From Blattamonas nauphoetae (Eukaryota; Preaxostyla; Oxymonadida): a DNA stretch of 64,000 nt. The stretch lies in the NCBI GenBank assembly GCA_033064195.1, contig JARBJD010000069.1:229392-293391 (forward strand). Direction: 5' to 3'. Every line of letters begins with the position of its first letter. Within the stretch, counting starts at the first letter, position 1. Below, one piece after another: positions 1 through 11,400 of the stretch. The position numbers and the translations under genes were made by a program. A model generated the notes under the pieces. It did no database searches. It saw only the letters and a program-made list of their open reading frames with translations, and had not been told where the DNA came from.

Positions 1-593
1 ATACCTCAATTCACCTCTTCGTGCCACACGCCATTTAGGCAGGACGGCATGACCACTTCACCCCATCCACTACCCACCATCACCCTCCTCGCTCGCACAG
101 CTCTGTGTGGACACACACACTGAATGCTTCTTTTTTCCCTCCTGCTGGAGATTCACGAGATGTCTTGTTTTCTCTCTCCCAACCAGACCATGTCACTCTT
201 GATTGTCTGTGAGGTTGGGGAAGTCATCATTCTTCAATCTCTTCGTTTTCTATCTCTTCGTTCTTCACAATCTTCATTCATCAACCGCTCAGACTGTTAC
301 GCTCTTGTCCTAACTGGATTCGCTGTGGAATCCTTTTGATCTGTTCTTCTTCTCGTCTGAGCAACACAATTCCGTGTCATTTTCAGATTCACTGCTTCCT
401 TTTCCATTCATGCACTTTTTCTCGATTTGAGTGATTGTTTTGGAGAGATTGAAAGAAATGGCTTAGAATAATGGATTTAGGGTGAGATCAAATTGCTAAA
501 CGAAAAGATATTTTAAAACTCGCACCTCCCTCTGCATTCATCCTACTCATGACACCTACAGCTTGTGACGTGATTGTATATTGGTCTGCGGAA
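1..593. other. No supported gene
   Basis: Both strands hold only short unrelated frames. The first 120 bases are rich in short C/A-rich motifs and contain a brief CA run. The last part lies downstream of the minus-strand gene that ends at 594, so some of it may be its 3' untranslated region. Confidence 0.5.
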
Positions 594-1557
594 CTAGAAT
601 TGCTGGATTGTTTGGAAGATGATTTGGCGATCCTCTTGCGTTAGGAACTGGGCATGGAGCAAAACGAGCAAGATATCGTTGATTCCAAGTTGGGCGACAT
701 CTGTTTTGGCGGTGTTGACAAGGACATCGGGTCTTCCGAGGAGGAACAGAATTGCTTCGTATTTGTTGGCGTCTCTCTTGTCGTGCAAGATGTTTGCGAA
801 AGCCCACGGAGCAACCAGGGAATACGTAGTGCTGACGAGGGCAGCTGGATGGATGGCGGAGACGGGGATTTTGAGGGGGCCTTGTGAGTCTTTGTCGACT
901 TCCGGCTTTCTCTGTCTGAGGAAGGCACTCTCATTTGGGGAGAAGGCGGGATTTTGGATGTTCCTTGTCTGCCACTGGAGAAGGATATTGATGGCTCGGG
1001 AGCGTATCTGGCCTGTCCAGCCTTGATTTGAAAGAACGGCGAGACTTCGGATGACGGGGGTGTAGAACCTGAAGAAATGGGTTGGATTTGGGGGATTTGT
1101 GGCTTGGAAGTATTGGAGGGCGTGGAGGAGGTGGTCGATTGTGTGTGTATCTTGGATATTGTTGCGTCTTGTCTGGATGAGAATTGTGTGGGAAGCAGCA
1201 GCAACTATGGCGTGGACGAAGGTGGTTGGGGAGCGGTCGAAGTCGACGAGGAGGTCTCTTCTTGTCTGGACGCGCTGGGTTGGCTGGAGGGAGCCGTGGA
1301 TGAGGTCTTTTGGAGATCGGTGGAAACGAAGGAAGAAACCTCGAGTGCATCGCCCGACGTCTGTGATCCACGATTGGAGTGCAGAAAAGAAGGGTCGCTG
1401 AGAGGGAAGGGGAAATGAGGACATTTTGGTTGGAAAGGAAGAAGACGTGAAAAAGTTGGCAGCAGACGCTTTGCTGGCTGGGGACGACTTGGAGATAGGC
1501 GACCCAGTGCTCGGGGAGGGACAGGGACTTTCCGTAGAATCTTGTGAGGGATGTCAT
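594..1557 (-). CDS. Unassigned helical protein, probably with a 25-nt intron
   Basis: I do not recognise this protein. The downstream exon (594..1397) reads as a coherent, mostly helical sequence with frequent Leu, Ile and aromatic residues, including TPVIRSLAVLSNQGWTGQIR and RSRAINILLQW. The upstream exon runs from an ATG at 1557 through TRFYGKSLSLPEHWVAYLQ in another frame. The two frames join in phase if the 25 bases at 1398..1422 are removed; on the coding strand these start GTCC and end CTCAG. An unspliced alternative start exists at 1424. Coding may extend upstream of 1557 through RIQLHYLNFHH, perhaps from another exon. No signal peptide or membrane segment is obvious. The length and the real start are uncertain. 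Confidence 0.5.
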
Positions 1558-1716
1558 CTGAGGTTGGTGGTGGAAGTTCAGATAATGGAGTTGGATTCTT
1601 GACGCCGAATTAGGCGCCGCCTCTGTTCTGACTCTGACCGAGGCTCCCGCACGACCACCGACATTGTGGATCAAGATGGTGTCTGATCGGCGATTTTTAG
1701 GGCTGGATTTCTGATT

Positions 1717-2994
1717 GTGGATTTTCTGCCTTCCCTCTTACTGTCGAAATCGGACAAACCATTTTTTTCTTTGGAGCGGCCCGAACTCTCTCTGTTTACT
1801 GATCTACTCCACTTTTGGCAGCTTTCCGGGCTCCACAGTGATTCTCAAAGGGACTTGAGAGATTTGGCTTTCATTGCTCTCTTAGGTAGCGATCTCACCA
1901 AACCCTTGCCACATCTCTCTCAATATGCCGATCCTGAGCTTTTTGCATCATTTTCCACTTTTCAACCTGTGTTTATCGAGCATTGGAGCGGAACTTGTTT
2001 TCTATATCCTAGCGAATCCGGAGTTCTTGGCACCTCTCACTAAATCCTCGATTTCTGGACATGCACGACATTTTCAAGATTTCAAAGTTGGATATGCACA
2101 ACTAACGGGGCCCTCGATAGATTACTGTGGATGGTACATTTTCAAGCGTCCTGAATATGGCAATTTGGATGGCCATCTATTCGCCCAGGCGCAACTACTT
2201 AAGTTTTGCAGTCTCCGTCCTTCTTAAACATCTCCGCCACACGTTTCAAGCGATTCTGTCCCATTTTTCAAGGTGAAAAGACTGCGTCTGTGTTGCTTTT
2301 TACCGTCGCTTGACTTCATCGCTTGAGACGAGATTCTCGGGGACATGGGAATTGTTGTGGCCATCTTTTTCGATGCACGTGGAACAGGCCGTTCTGACTG
2401 ACATATTCACATTTTTGGATCCTTCCCTCAGTCCCCTTATTGTGGGTTCTTGGCCGAAAATGTGGATCTGGATATCTAACCGTGGAATTGTGCTCGAACT
2501 TGCTCTGTTCTCCACAAATCCACTGTTTCTCCTTATCCCACTTTTGTTGTTGCCATACTTCCTTGTGGGATGCAAACCGTCGTCAACATGATTCGACGCT
2601 CTCTCCTCTTCAATGCACTGATTTGTGCAGAAGAAGTGTGTACCCTTGCCTTAACTGTCACACTTGCTGGATTCTTCGATGTCTGTGTTCATGCATCATT
2701 CATACGACGGAACTCCCATCACTCGAAATCGACTGCTCGACACAGCGCTGGACTGAACCGACCATTTTCCCTTTGAGATCACTTTCGAGGAAGACGACGA
2801 TTGAGCAACCAGCTGAACGCTCTCACTACATTCAACGACACTTCACATCGTTCTGGAGATGTCGCAGTTTTGACACCTCTGCCACTGATTCTGAGCAAGT
2901 TTCAACGCGCCTGACTGCACTCAGCAAAGATGAACGAAAGTGGGTGATGGTGGAATGCAGCAACCGTCGACTTTTCTCAAAACAGTGGAGATAG
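1717..2994 (+). pseudogene. Decayed helical-protein gene
   Basis: Successive short plus-strand frames look protein-like but are broken by stops and frame changes: 1717..2043 with DFLPSLLLSKSDKPFFSLER and FTDLLHFWQLSGLHSDS, then 1925..2227, 2310..2591 and 2440..2994. The style (Leu-rich helices, DLAFIALLGSDL) resembles the helical repeat proteins further along the window. I could not find a set of introns that restores one frame, so I call this a relic. A spliced gene with many tiny introns is the alternative. Confidence 0.3.
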
Positions 2995-3781
2995 GAAAAT
3001 GAATAATCATTTCTGCCACATTGCTCAATCCATAATTTGTGAGTCTATATTTCGTGAGAAGATTAATGATCTCAGCATTTCCTCCACTTATCTTTTTCTC
3101 TATTTTTGTTGAGGATGGTCTTTTTCTTTTCGAAGAATCGAGTAGGAAATAATTATGGGTTGGCTTGATCACACCAATTTCTAGAAATACTCGTTGGCTC
3201 TCCTCGATGTCGTATGGATTTGAATGATTGAATTGTTTCATGGTGCTTCTATCTCTCATATGCATAATTCAACCGTCGTTCTCGGATGAAAATCCACTTT
3301 CTACGCTTTTCTGATGAAAAGAAACTCATCGGGATGAATGAAGGAGCCACGATCAATAGAGTGAATGATAGATATTTCCTGAAGATATTTCCTTGATGAA
3401 AAAACATGTTGACCCCAAACTGTCAGTTGAAGATGAGCTGAACATCAACAAGAAAACCATCCATGGTTCTCTTTCTTTCTGTCATGTTAATGAAATTCGG
3501 CGTGATGTTTAGTAAGACGATGATTAGATTTGTGATGAAAGATGGCCCGTTGAAGAGAGACCACCATCACTTTCATCAGCATGGAAGAAAGGGACGGATC
3601 ATTCATCGTCAACGAGAGACTACCTGATTCGGAAATTACGGGAACATTGATAATATCAACGAACTCATGGGATCCGAGAACCTTTCATGACAACGGTGGA
3701 GAGGATGCGAATGTGCGATGTCAAACATTTTCCGGCTTTTGGGCTCGTCAAATCCGACATCCAGTAAACTTGCAATTATCG
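2995..3781. other. Intergenic and 5' flank of the PB1-metallothionein gene
   Basis: AT-richer than its surroundings, with no convincing gene. An open frame runs through 3581..3781 into the next gene, but its residues show no domain. The PB1 domain begins exactly at the ATG at 3782, so I treat 3581..3781 as probable 5' untranslated sequence. Confidence 0.4.
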
Positions 3782-5272
3782 ATGTCAATCATTTTTAAAG
3801 TTGTCTGCTCAAAGAAACTAGTCGTTGTGAAGTTCGTTACAGCCGAAGCCGTCACATTCGCCGAACTTCAAGCCACAATCTCGGAACGATTCGGAATTGA
3901 AGATCCAACATGCGTACGCTATCTCTACGTCGATTGTGAGTCGGATTTTGTTGAACTTGCAAGTGAAGGAGATCTTGAAGCTGCTAAAGCCTGCCTCTGC
4001 GAGAAGAAACTCATCAAAATCTTCCTCGAACCAAAATGCAAAAAGGGCTGCTGCACCATCAACTGTGGCTGCAAGAAGGAATGCTGCAAAGAAAAATGCT
4101 GCAAAGGTGAAAACTGCGACTGCTGCAAACAGAAATGCGGTGATTCAGAGACCTGCTCAAAAGAAGGATGCAAGCAAGAATGTGGCTGCAAAATGGAATG
4201 CTGCAAAGAAAAATGCTGCAAGGGCGAAAACTGTGACTGCTGCAAACAGAAATGTTGCAAAGAACAGTGCTGCAAGGAGAAATGCTGCAGAGGTGAAAAC
4301 TGTGACTGCTGCAAACAGAAATGTTGCAAAGAACAGTGCTGCAAGGAGAAATGCTGCAGAGGTGAAAACTGCGGCTGCTGCAAACCGAAGTGCTGCAAAG
4401 ATAAGTGCTGCAAGGATCAGTGCCTCAAGAAGGAGATCTGGAAAAGAAGAAAGATGATCATGCACTACAACCACGCCAAATTCTCCCCACAAGAAGAATG
4501 CAAGAAACCAACCTGCTTCGGCCCAAAACAGCAATGCCCTTGCGGCCCAGACTGCCAATGCCCCCCTGACTGCCCCTGCCGATTTGGAGGGAAATGCATG
4601 AAGAAACAAAAGTGCCACAAGAAGTGCAAGCAATCATGCCCATGCGGACCCGGTTGCCAATGCGGACCAAACTGCCAGTGTGGCCCAATGTGCGGACCAG
4701 CCATGTGCAAGTGTGGCCCTTGCTGCCCATGCCCATCTCCATGCCCTTGCGGACCAGCTTGCCCCTGCGGCCCAACATGCCAATGCGGACCCCGCTCCTG
4801 CCCACTTCCTCCATGCCCATGTGGACCTGGATGCCAATGCCCTGCCAACTGCCCGTGCAGATTCGGAGGCAAGTGCATCTGCAAACAAGCAAAGAGATGC
4901 TCACCAGCCTGCCAATGCGGTCCTTGCTGCCAATGTGGACCAAACTGCCAATGCGGCCCATGCTGTGGACCTAAATCATGCCCGTGCGGTCCCTGCTGCC
5001 AATGCGGACCCAACTGCCAATGTGCAAAAATGGTTTGCAAACAGAAGTGCAAATGCGGTCCTGGCTGCAAATGCGCCATGAAAACAGTGTGCAAATGCGG
5101 GCCAGGCTGTTCTTGTGGGCCTCAGAACGATTGCTGCTCAGGAGGAGCATGTCCAAAGGATGGCTGCTGCAAGAAACAGCAATGTTCAAAACAACAATGC
5201 CCATGCGGCCCTGGATGCGACTGCCCAATGGATTGCCCATGCAGATCAGGTGGAGCATGTGTTTGCAAGTAG
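3782..5272 (+). CDS. PB1 domain fused to a giant metallothionein-like Cys array
   Basis: This predicts a protein of 496 residues from the ATG at 3782; an in-frame ATG at 3581 would add 67 featureless residues. Residues 1-84 form a PB1 domain. It has the basic cluster SKKLVVVKF near residue 10 and an acidic OPCA-type motif, YVDCESDFVELASEGDL, around residues 49-65. PB1 domains normally pair head-to-tail with other PB1 domains. Residues ~85-215 are Lys/Cys repeats (CCKEKCC, KGENCDCCKQKC), like metallothioneins of protists. A basic linker containing EIWKRRKMIMHY follows at ~216-245. The remainder is a second array of CxCGPxC and CPCRFGGKC repeats. There are well over 100 cysteines. The arrangement suggests a metal-binding or sequestering protein that can be polymerised or recruited through PB1. 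An A-rich run with AATAAA motifs at 5486..5500 may be the poly(A) signal. No signal peptide is seen, so it is probably cytosolic. Confidence 0.85.
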   Translation: MSIIFKVVCSKKLVVVKFVTAEAVTFAELQATISERFGIEDPTCVRYLYVDCESDFVELASEGDLEAAKACLCEKKLIKIFLEPKCKKGCCTINCGCKKECCKEKCCKGENCDCCKQKCGDSETCSKEGCKQECGCKMECCKEKCCKGENCDCCKQKCCKEQCCKEKCCRGENCDCCKQKCCKEQCCKEKCCRGENCGCCKPKCCKDKCCKDQCLKKEIWKRRKMIMHYNHAKFSPQEECKKPTCFGPKQQCPCGPDCQCPPDCPCRFGGKCMKKQKCHKKCKQSCPCGPGCQCGPNCQCGPMCGPAMCKCGPCCPCPSPCPCGPACPCGPTCQCGPRSCPLPPCPCGPGCQCPANCPCRFGGKCICKQAKRCSPACQCGPCCQCGPNCQCGPCCGPKSCPCGPCCQCGPNCQCAKMVCKQKCKCGPGCKCAMKTVCKCGPGCSCGPQNDCCSGGACPKDGCCKKQQCSKQQCPCGPGCDCPMDCPCRSGGACVCK

Positions 5273-5618
5273 ATACACTATACAGTCAATCTGACAAAGA
5301 TACAGTTTTACGTTCTCTGACATACATTCCTCAATTCTTCTCTCATTAATATGATCTTCATTATGTAAAATGAATTCGGTCTGTCATACTGGAGATGCGA
5401 TGATCTCTCATTTTCCTAATTGTCAGAGATCTGTCCCCTTTTCTTTGAAAGTGTTGCTATGAGTCGGTTTATCATGGAAATGAAAAATAAATAAATAAAA
5501 CTAGTATAGAAATCGAAGACCAATGAAGATTTGATATGGCTGAGCAACAACTACATGAAATAAACCTAGAAAATGAGAATAGACAAAGCCACTAGAAAAT
5601 ATCGATGCCTTTTGGAGT
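5273..5618. other. Convergent 3' ends
   Basis: Short spacer between the plus-strand PB1-metallothionein gene and the minus-strand SLC44 gene. It contains tandem AATAAA-like motifs at 5486..5500, suitable as a polyadenylation signal for the plus gene. No gene is seen. Confidence 0.5.
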
Positions 5619-8084
5619 TTAGTCAATATCTTCAGTCACAACACCGCCCGATGGATCTTGATCGTTCACAAGATGGGCCCGAGACTCATTGTTGGTCAGA
5701 GCATTGGCTTCCTCATTTGCTAATCTCGCCTTAATTGCTGACTCCTCAGCCTTCAGTTGAGCCTTCTGGGCCTTCATTTTCTCATCACTTTCCTTCTTCA
5801 ATTGCTTCTTCAGCAAATCCATCTTTTTCTGTTCGGTCAATTTGTCGATTCTTTGTGGGTAAGAAACTTCGGCTTCTTTCATCTTCATCTCCCACTTGAG
5901 CACGTAATTGCTGTCAATCTCCGAGAAATAGTCTGAGATCGCTCCAGAGGCATAGAGTTGATAATCTGTCTCCTCGCCGGTTCTGTCCTTTCTGATCTCT
6001 TCCTCCTCGAAAGCGAAGCACATGAAGACAGACTTGATAGCTGTCTCAAACGAGTTCAGGGTCAGTTTCGCAGTGTAGAAGGTGAGGAAGAAGATAAAGA
6101 TCACCAAAATCCATCCTTGGAACACATCCACATCCCAATTCAGTACTGCAACATACTTGTTCAATCCAAGAATATCAGGGCGGATGAACAGCACGAGAGC
6201 GGCTATTGTGCACAGCGTAGCAATGGCGATTTCGATCATGGCGAAAATGAACGAGATGGCTGAAGGGAACATCAGGGCATCGACGCGCTGTTGATTCCAG
6301 GGTCTTCTGAGGATTTGGCTCGATTTCTTCGCTGAAGAGCAGTATCCCAGTTGTGTGTATGCTCCCGTCACGTGAGCAAGCATTGTGAGGGAACCAAAAC
6401 ATCCAGAGCAACCGTAGCAGCATCTCTGGCAGCATGGGATGCAGCAGTCGCATGCTTGACCTGGCTTGACCTCTTCAATCGCTTCGTCGCGAATAATCAC
6501 TTGAACAGGAGCAGCTGATGTTGGTTGTGATGCGTGTTCTTGGTCGTACTCGCTCTCCACCACTGCTGATTGGGAATTCATTGGTTGTTCATCGCTGATT
6601 GGTTGAACTGCGTTGTCTCCTCGTTGTTCAGCTTTTCTTTCTTCCCACAAACGGTCTTCAAGGTTCTTAATCTTCTCCTGACGACGAAGGCAAAGAGCTG
6701 ACCAGACACAGCAACATCCAAACGGCTTGGCGATGAGATTCAAGATTGAGCCAAGTGCTGTTGATCCAAGTGCGCCGCATCCAAAGTTGCAGATGATGTG
6801 GCAGAATGTGAAATCCTGCTTCTGTTTGAGTTGGGTCGTGTCGCGGTCGAAATAGGCAGTTCCGATGACAGCTGAAGTAATGCTCTCGTTTGTCGAGATT
6901 AAAGTGATCGAAAACCAAAGGAAGATCACCAGAGCAGCCAGAGGAACAATTCGGAAATAGTTGAAGCCAAGTTTGTCCATTGGTTTTGTTGGGTCGATCG
7001 GATCGCGGACCATGCCAATGAAATGCATCCAGATGACGACGAAGACGACAGCAACGACTGCCCAAATGATAAACAGCACAACAGAGCACAGCATAGCACT
7101 GCAGTGTCCATTCAAGAGTCGTCGTCCTTCGCGGAACAATCCAGAGTTGCGCTTGATGCGTTTTCCGAGGCAGATGAGCATGACAAGTCCAAAGACAAAC
7201 GCCAAAGCAAGGAAGCCACCAAGGATGTAGAATGTGTACGCAGTGATGACGTCAAAATACAGTTTTGAATCTCCAATCAAGACGCCAGCAAAGATAGATG
7301 TCGCAGCACCAGCAAGGATCAAGATTAGAGAGATGATGAGAAGAGACCAGATGGAGCAGTTGACTTCGCATTGGAAGACGAGGTAGGCCAAATAGGCGAT
7401 GATGAATGCGACACCGACTGATGCGAGGATAACCAACCAAGAGCTGCTAATGTCGTTCACAGAGATGGCCAGAATGTCTTTATACTTGTTGAAGTCGGGG
7501 ATATCATTCTCCACGTTAGAATAGCTGGTTACACATTGTCCAAGGAATGACGACATATCCTTGTCAACTTCAACCCAATAGACTGGAGTCGATGTCAGGA
7601 AATACCCTGAGACATTCAGAGCAATACATCCGACCTGGCTAATCTGAGAAAACTGGCCATCAGGGAGAAGACACCAATTTCCTTGTTCGGGGCAGTGTGT
7701 GACGCAACGAGATTCGATTGGGGAAACCGAAGAGTAAAACAATTTGGGTGTGCGAGTGAGGTCAATATTTGCTGTTTGGTTTTTCGTGATTCCACACATG
7801 TTACCACTAGACGAGGATAAAAAAAGTTTGTGACACACGATTCATCAGTTGGAGCGAGAAATTGTTTCGGATTTCCTGCATAGAATCCAAAGGCAAACGC
7901 AAGTACGAAGATGATAATAAAGATCAGAAGCACGACGAAACAGATGACATCTTTCAAACATCCTTTCTGCTTCCTCACTTTGAACTGATCATCGACGACA
8001 GGAACTGACACAATAGGAGTAAATGCTGAGAGAGATCGGTTTACGAGGGGAGAGAGACAAACTGTTTTCTGTTGTTTCGGACAT
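5619..8084 (-). CDS. Choline transporter-like protein, SLC44/CTL family (3 exons)
   Basis: Joining exons 8084..8045, 8004..7839 and 7806..5619 gives 797 residues ending in TAA. The two introns are 40 nt (8005..8044, GTAAAC...GTCAG) and 32 nt (7807..7838, GTGTGT...CTAG). The second splice creates DESGNMCGITKNQTAN, which matches the CTL pattern of a small-residue/Cys-Gly segment after the first loop. Family signs are a first membrane span after GCLKDVICFVV, a Cys-rich extracellular loop with THCPEQGNWC, and about nine further spans. Others are the FGCGALGSTALGSILNLIA motif (the CTL 'GTiAfGSLi' region), a Cys-rich cytosolic stretch before GAYTQLGYCSSAKKSSQIL, and a last span followed by SVFMCFAFEEEE. 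The C-terminus is a charged coiled coil of about 90 residues ending EDID. CTLs move choline or ethanolamine across plasma or organelle membranes; the substrate here is inferred. The gene is divergent from nephrocystin-4. Confidence 0.9.
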
Positions 8085-8410
8085 AATTTTCTGAACGGGA
8101 TGAAACCAAAATTTGGGCCGATCAATAAGATCACCCGGAAGAACTGAATCACTCCTTCAATCGACTAGAAAAGTGTCTAACCTCTTGAGGAGAATGGTTT
8201 GAGAAGAAAGTCAACTTCAGCGAAACGAAGTGATGGGCACTCAATCCAATTACATTCCAGGGCCAGATCGGAGAGAATCTTCTGAAAATGACAATGTGTT
8301 AGGATTCAATCCAAGTCATTCCTGAGGAACAATCATGTGACGGATATTCATGATGAATAGAATTGATTCAAGGTAGGAGAGTCTGATCGAGCCACTCATT
8401 TTTTTCTTTC
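8085..8410. promoter_or_regulatory. Shared upstream region of the divergent SLC44 and NPHP4 genes
   Basis: The 326 bases between two divergent start codons must hold both promoters. The only notable element is at 8303..8335, a GATTCAATCCAAGTCATTCC stretch. It imitates the first coding exon of NPHP4 (8433..8465) with a few changes. No box like the one in front of the repeated gene family occurs here. Confidence 0.5.
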
Positions 8411-11400
8411 ATGTCAGGATACTGTCTATACATCGATTCAGTCCAAGATATTCCTGAAGATCCTAAAATTGTATGAAATATTCCAATTATTTTAAAATTC
8501 TCTCCTTCTTATCATTCCTTCCAGCGTGAACGCCTAGAGAATTGTTCATTCTACCATCGTCTTCACATTTCTTTCTACGACTCTAATGATGGATCATTTC
8601 TTGGAGATACGTATGAAAGCATCCCGTACAATCCAATTGAAACTTCAACTGGAGTGTTTTCAACAGAAATCAAAGACCTCTTGTATTTTCTGTGTCCTGA
8701 CGAAATTTCTGCCATTATTATCATTGAGGTCGTGTGTATTGGTCTGATTCAACTTTTTTCCATATTTTTCATCGGTTTAGCATTGGATCAATACAACCGT
8801 GTGAAGAGAGAAATTGGTCTCGGTTTTGGCTGTTTTCCTGTCGCTTCAAGTGGAGACAACGCAGATCTATCTCAATTCGAAAAAAAGAGTTTTTATCCAC
8901 TCATGCAACAGATTCCAGTTTGTTAATTCCTTCTGATCAATCTCGTCAGATCGCATCAGGAACTCCCTGTATCCTCATGTGCAAGAAAGACATTTCATTT
9001 GATGGTGGATCAAATCTTGTGCCAGATGCTTTCCTTCAACTCACTCTTGTGACACATAACCGCCTGTCAATGCTCACACCCATTCTCCCATCTCTCGTCA
9101 TCTTCGACGAACGTAACGGATCATCATCGATCCCTGGACTCCTTCCGTCACATATATCAACAATTCTTGCACGGGGATTCAAACATGATTACGATGAAGC
9201 GATACAAGCCCTCGAATCAGATCGAACGGACTCAACTCAGACACATGGACGTGGGTCTCCATCGCGTTCAAGAACAGCTCAGGAAAAGAGAAAGAAGGAC
9301 AATAAAGCCCGAAAACTCAAAAAGAAAGAGCTTCAAAGGATTATACAGAGTGACGTGGATGCGCTCCAAACACAACGAAACTCGATTATTGCTTGCTTCG
9401 CAGAAGAACGAAAACGCGGAAAGAAGAAGCAAACAGAAGCACTTGACACGACTCTGATGGGGGACACACTTGACTTCTCACCAAAGAAGAAGAAGCATTC
9501 AGAGAAACACCGACGCGATGAATCATCTTCAGATACCGATTCTTTTGGTTTTGGGGGAAGCGACAACGATATTGAGAGCGATTTTGATGAAATTGTGGAG
9601 GAGAAGAACGAAATTCTCCCGTCACTCACCGAAGACAATTGGACAAACAATCCATTCTGGAATTCTGGGGAATTTCGTGACCATTGGACTCTCCCTCGAA
9701 AAGAGAGGGCATCCGAAGAACGGGGACGAACAGCTATCGAGATGATCGGAGCACAACGCTTAGTAGTTGGCAGCAAGGTCTTTCACGGACAGATCCGCGA
9801 TGCCCCATGGTTCTTCGGACGAACGCTCTTTCGACCAATCCCTCAGGAAAAGATCCCACTTGAGCTTCGGAATGTGACATTTTTGCTGCCCCAGAAGATT
9901 GAAGAGACTGTGAAGACTCATCTGAACTATGTCAGATTGACCGAGCAATTGTACACTGAACCATCAACAAAGGAGATCACACTGACCGGAAAACGACTCT
10001 TTATCATCCCACATTCGGATCTAGGAGTCTGTGGTGACATTGAATCACGGGATCTTGTTTCGTCAGGAAATGCAGCCAGAAAAAAGATGAAGGTTGGATC
10101 AACAACAGCATCGTACCAATCTCTTTCTGTATCAGACCCGAAGGTTATAACACTGAAATCCGCATTTGCTCACCCAAAATATGCAATTATGTTCGCCATC
10201 CTCTTCACATTTCAAATCTCCATCGACACCAAACCTCCCGATAAGAAGGCCAAGACAAAAGTGAATGTAAACCTCCCACAAGAAACCACACGAACACTCT
10301 GGATCGGTTGGGATGATTATCATCCATTTAAAGCACCTGTCAAAGCAGATACTGCAGACGATCAAGAATACGAAGAAGAAGAAGAGGAAGAAGATGATGA
10401 TTTCTTGATGACTGATCGAAATGCTATGGAAAAGCTCAAGGAACAAGTTATTCTCTCGATTCCTGATCTCAGCGACCCTGTGGTCCCTCCTCCATCCTCC
10501 CCCAAAAAAGCCGCCAAAACTCTCAAAACCGACGGGAAAAAGCGAGGAAAAACACCAAAACTGGAAGAAAACGTCGCTCCGAAAGAAGATGAGCAGGAAC
10601 CAGTTGAAGAGAAGCACGATTTGAAAAAGATCCAACTCAAACTGAACAATCAATACCCTCCGCCAAGCATCCTCAATTCAATCCCCGTCACCTGGCTGTA
10701 CAACCCCTCCCGCGGTGTCAACCCCACATTTCGCAAAGTTGTCCCTGCTCCCACTCAACAAAACACAAAATCGAAGAAAACACAACCACAGCCGAAAAAG
10801 GTGAATCAACTTCAACCCGTTTTCGAAACCGTCTTCCCATTCGACAAACTCCATCCGTACGAAACACCATATTACACGCAAGGCCCTTATTCAACACCCT
10901 CAGCCCTCACCCCCTCTGAAACAACCCTCCTTCTCAGTTTCTCGCTCACTCTCCCACCCATTATGAAAGACTGGGACGCAGAGACCCTCAGACAACCCGC
11001 TCTGATTCCCACAATCCTTCCGCCGTATCTCCACACTCCTCAGTACCACCCTTCAGACGCGGAAAAGAACAAAATCGTCAAACACAAAACGTTTCCGGCA
11101 GAAATTGGAAGACTCCCACAACAAAATCATCCATCCCCTCAAACGGCTCCTTTCCCTGCTGCTCCTCGCTACGAACCTCTTCCTCCAACAGCCTTCGCTG
11201 CGGAATCGACGGAATTCTCGATTTCGTCAGATGTGTCGATTGGTGTGCAATCGATGCAGTCCGGGCTGAACGAGAAAGACGCCAAGAAAGCAAGTCAGTT
11301 TGTGTTCAGTTTCGCATCAATGACGAGGAGTGGGCTGACAGACCCGCAGGGATTTGGAATCTCGCTTCCGAGGAGACCACAATTCGTGTTTGGGCTGTTC

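Noticed and set aside
3925-5094. Minus-strand and alternate-frame ORFs across the metallothionein array
   Set aside because: They are mirror images of the TGC/TGT-rich repeats and have no independent domain; the plus frame carries the PB1 domain.
8742-8780. A membrane span in nephrocystin-4 from reading through this hydrophobic segment
   Set aside because: The segment starts GT and ends TTTAG, is in phase for removal, and interrupts the conserved run before REIGLGFG; a short intron is more likely.
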